From Rikenellaceae bacterium (lineage in GTDB: Bacteria > Bacteroidota > Bacteroidia > Bacteroidales > UBA932), in assembly GCA_900767405.1 (NCBI GenBank), contig CAAFZB010000054.1:1-13943 (forward strand): 13,943 bases of DNA, given 5' to 3'. The position numbers were made by a program, and so were the translations under genes. Position 1 is the first letter of the stretch; the number at the start of each line of letters is the position of its first letter. The notes beneath the pieces were generated by a model, which was not told the DNA's origin, searched no databases, and saw nothing but the letters and a program-made list of their open reading frames with translations. Positions 13,790 through 13,943 of the stretch are shown here, piece by piece.

Positions 13790-13943
13790 CTCCGTCATAC
13801 CGGGCTTGCTCTCCGTCATACCGGGCTTGCTCTCCGTCATACCGGGCTTGACCCGGCATCCCGTCACCCCGGACCTGATCCGGGGTCCCGTCATTGCGGG
13901 CCCCGACCAGAGGTGTCATTGCGGGCCCCGACCCGCAATCTCA
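13790..13943. repeat. Array of palindromic and half-palindromic GC-rich repeat units
   Basis: Six units begin with GTCA at 13794, 13815, 13836, 13863, 13890 and 13915, with steps of 21, 21, 27, 27 and 25 bases. The first two are half-units (GTCATACCGGGCTTGCTCTC). The third is a palindrome with CCGGG/CCCGG arms (13842-13856). The fourth has 8-bp arms ACCCCGGA and TCCGGGGT (13866-13886). The fifth and sixth share their first 19 bases, GTCATTGCGGGCCCCGACC, but only the sixth completes its second arm (ATTGCGGG/CCCGCAAT, 13918-13939). The style is that of widespread GTCAT-CCGGG-TTGA-CCCGG dispersed repeats seen in many genomes, and the array may run past the window edge. Short peptides with repeated PGMTE in the minus frame are a by-product. 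Confidence 0.85.

Noticed and set aside
13611..13919. Minus-strand frames encoding repeated PGMTE-type peptides
   Set aside because: They are by-products of translating the palindromic repeats and run into the methyltransferase gene antisense.
13790..13943. CRISPR array
   Set aside because: The units are adjacent palindromes with no unique spacers of constant length and there are no cas genes nearby.

Overview
The window looks like chromosomal DNA of a Bacteroidota member, most likely of the order Bacteroidales. The evidence is a fimbrillin-like lipoprotein domain, a DUF1343 (NamZ-type) lipoprotein, an outer-membrane beta-barrel protein with a carboxypeptidase-regulatory-like N-terminal domain, a stand-alone HsdR-N-type protein, a tyrosine recombinase followed by a short hibernation factor, sites matching the Bacteroidota -7 promoter box TAnnTTTG, and general scarcity of Shine-Dalgarno sites. 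I cannot name a genus from sequence alone. No rRNA, tRNA, insertion sequence, phage gene or CRISPR array is visible, and no intergenic gap exceeds about 165 bases.

Layout. Bases 1-711 (+) hold the C-terminal part of an MFS transporter cut by the left edge. Bases 737-7549 (-) hold a seven-gene, very tightly packed operon read right to left: galK, DUF1343/NamZ lipoprotein, sodium:solute symporter, HsdR-N-like PD-(D/E)XK protein, CCA-adding enzyme, XerC-like tyrosine recombinase, hpf. Every junction is a short gap or an overlap: a 12-base gap, three TAATG stop/start fusions, one ATGA overlap and one 17-base overlap. The operon appears to end at an intrinsic terminator at 692-725 that lies inside the last codons of the facing MFS gene. 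A short divergent region (7550-7628) carries back-to-back candidate promoters for this operon and for the 977-residue outer-membrane beta-barrel gene (7629-10562, +).

That barrel gene collides tail to tail, with a shared TTAA, with a lipoprotein gene (10559-12385, -) that joins an N-terminal fimbrillin-like region to a C-terminal esterase-like phytase-type propeller. Just upstream of the lipoprotein, and overlapping it by ATGA, is a 48-codon ORF (12382-12528, -) that ORF callers with a length cutoff would miss. Divergent from it is a THUMP-like class I SAM-dependent methyltransferase (12596-13780, +), followed to the right edge by an array of six palindromic or half-palindromic GC-rich repeat units (13790-13943).

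How the genes may work together. NamZ plus the symporter suggests salvage of peptidoglycan-derived MurNAc or related sugars, and galactokinase adds a sugar-kinase step of the Leloir pathway. The distal part (CCA enzyme, recombinase, HPF) is housekeeping for tRNA maturation, chromosome resolution and ribosome hibernation. Co-transcription would tie these to sugar supply; this is inference from spacing. The best candidates for something undescribed are the 48-aa ORF with the fimbrillin/phytase fusion, the chain of TAATG junctions, and the unusual strong Shine-Dalgarno of hpf.
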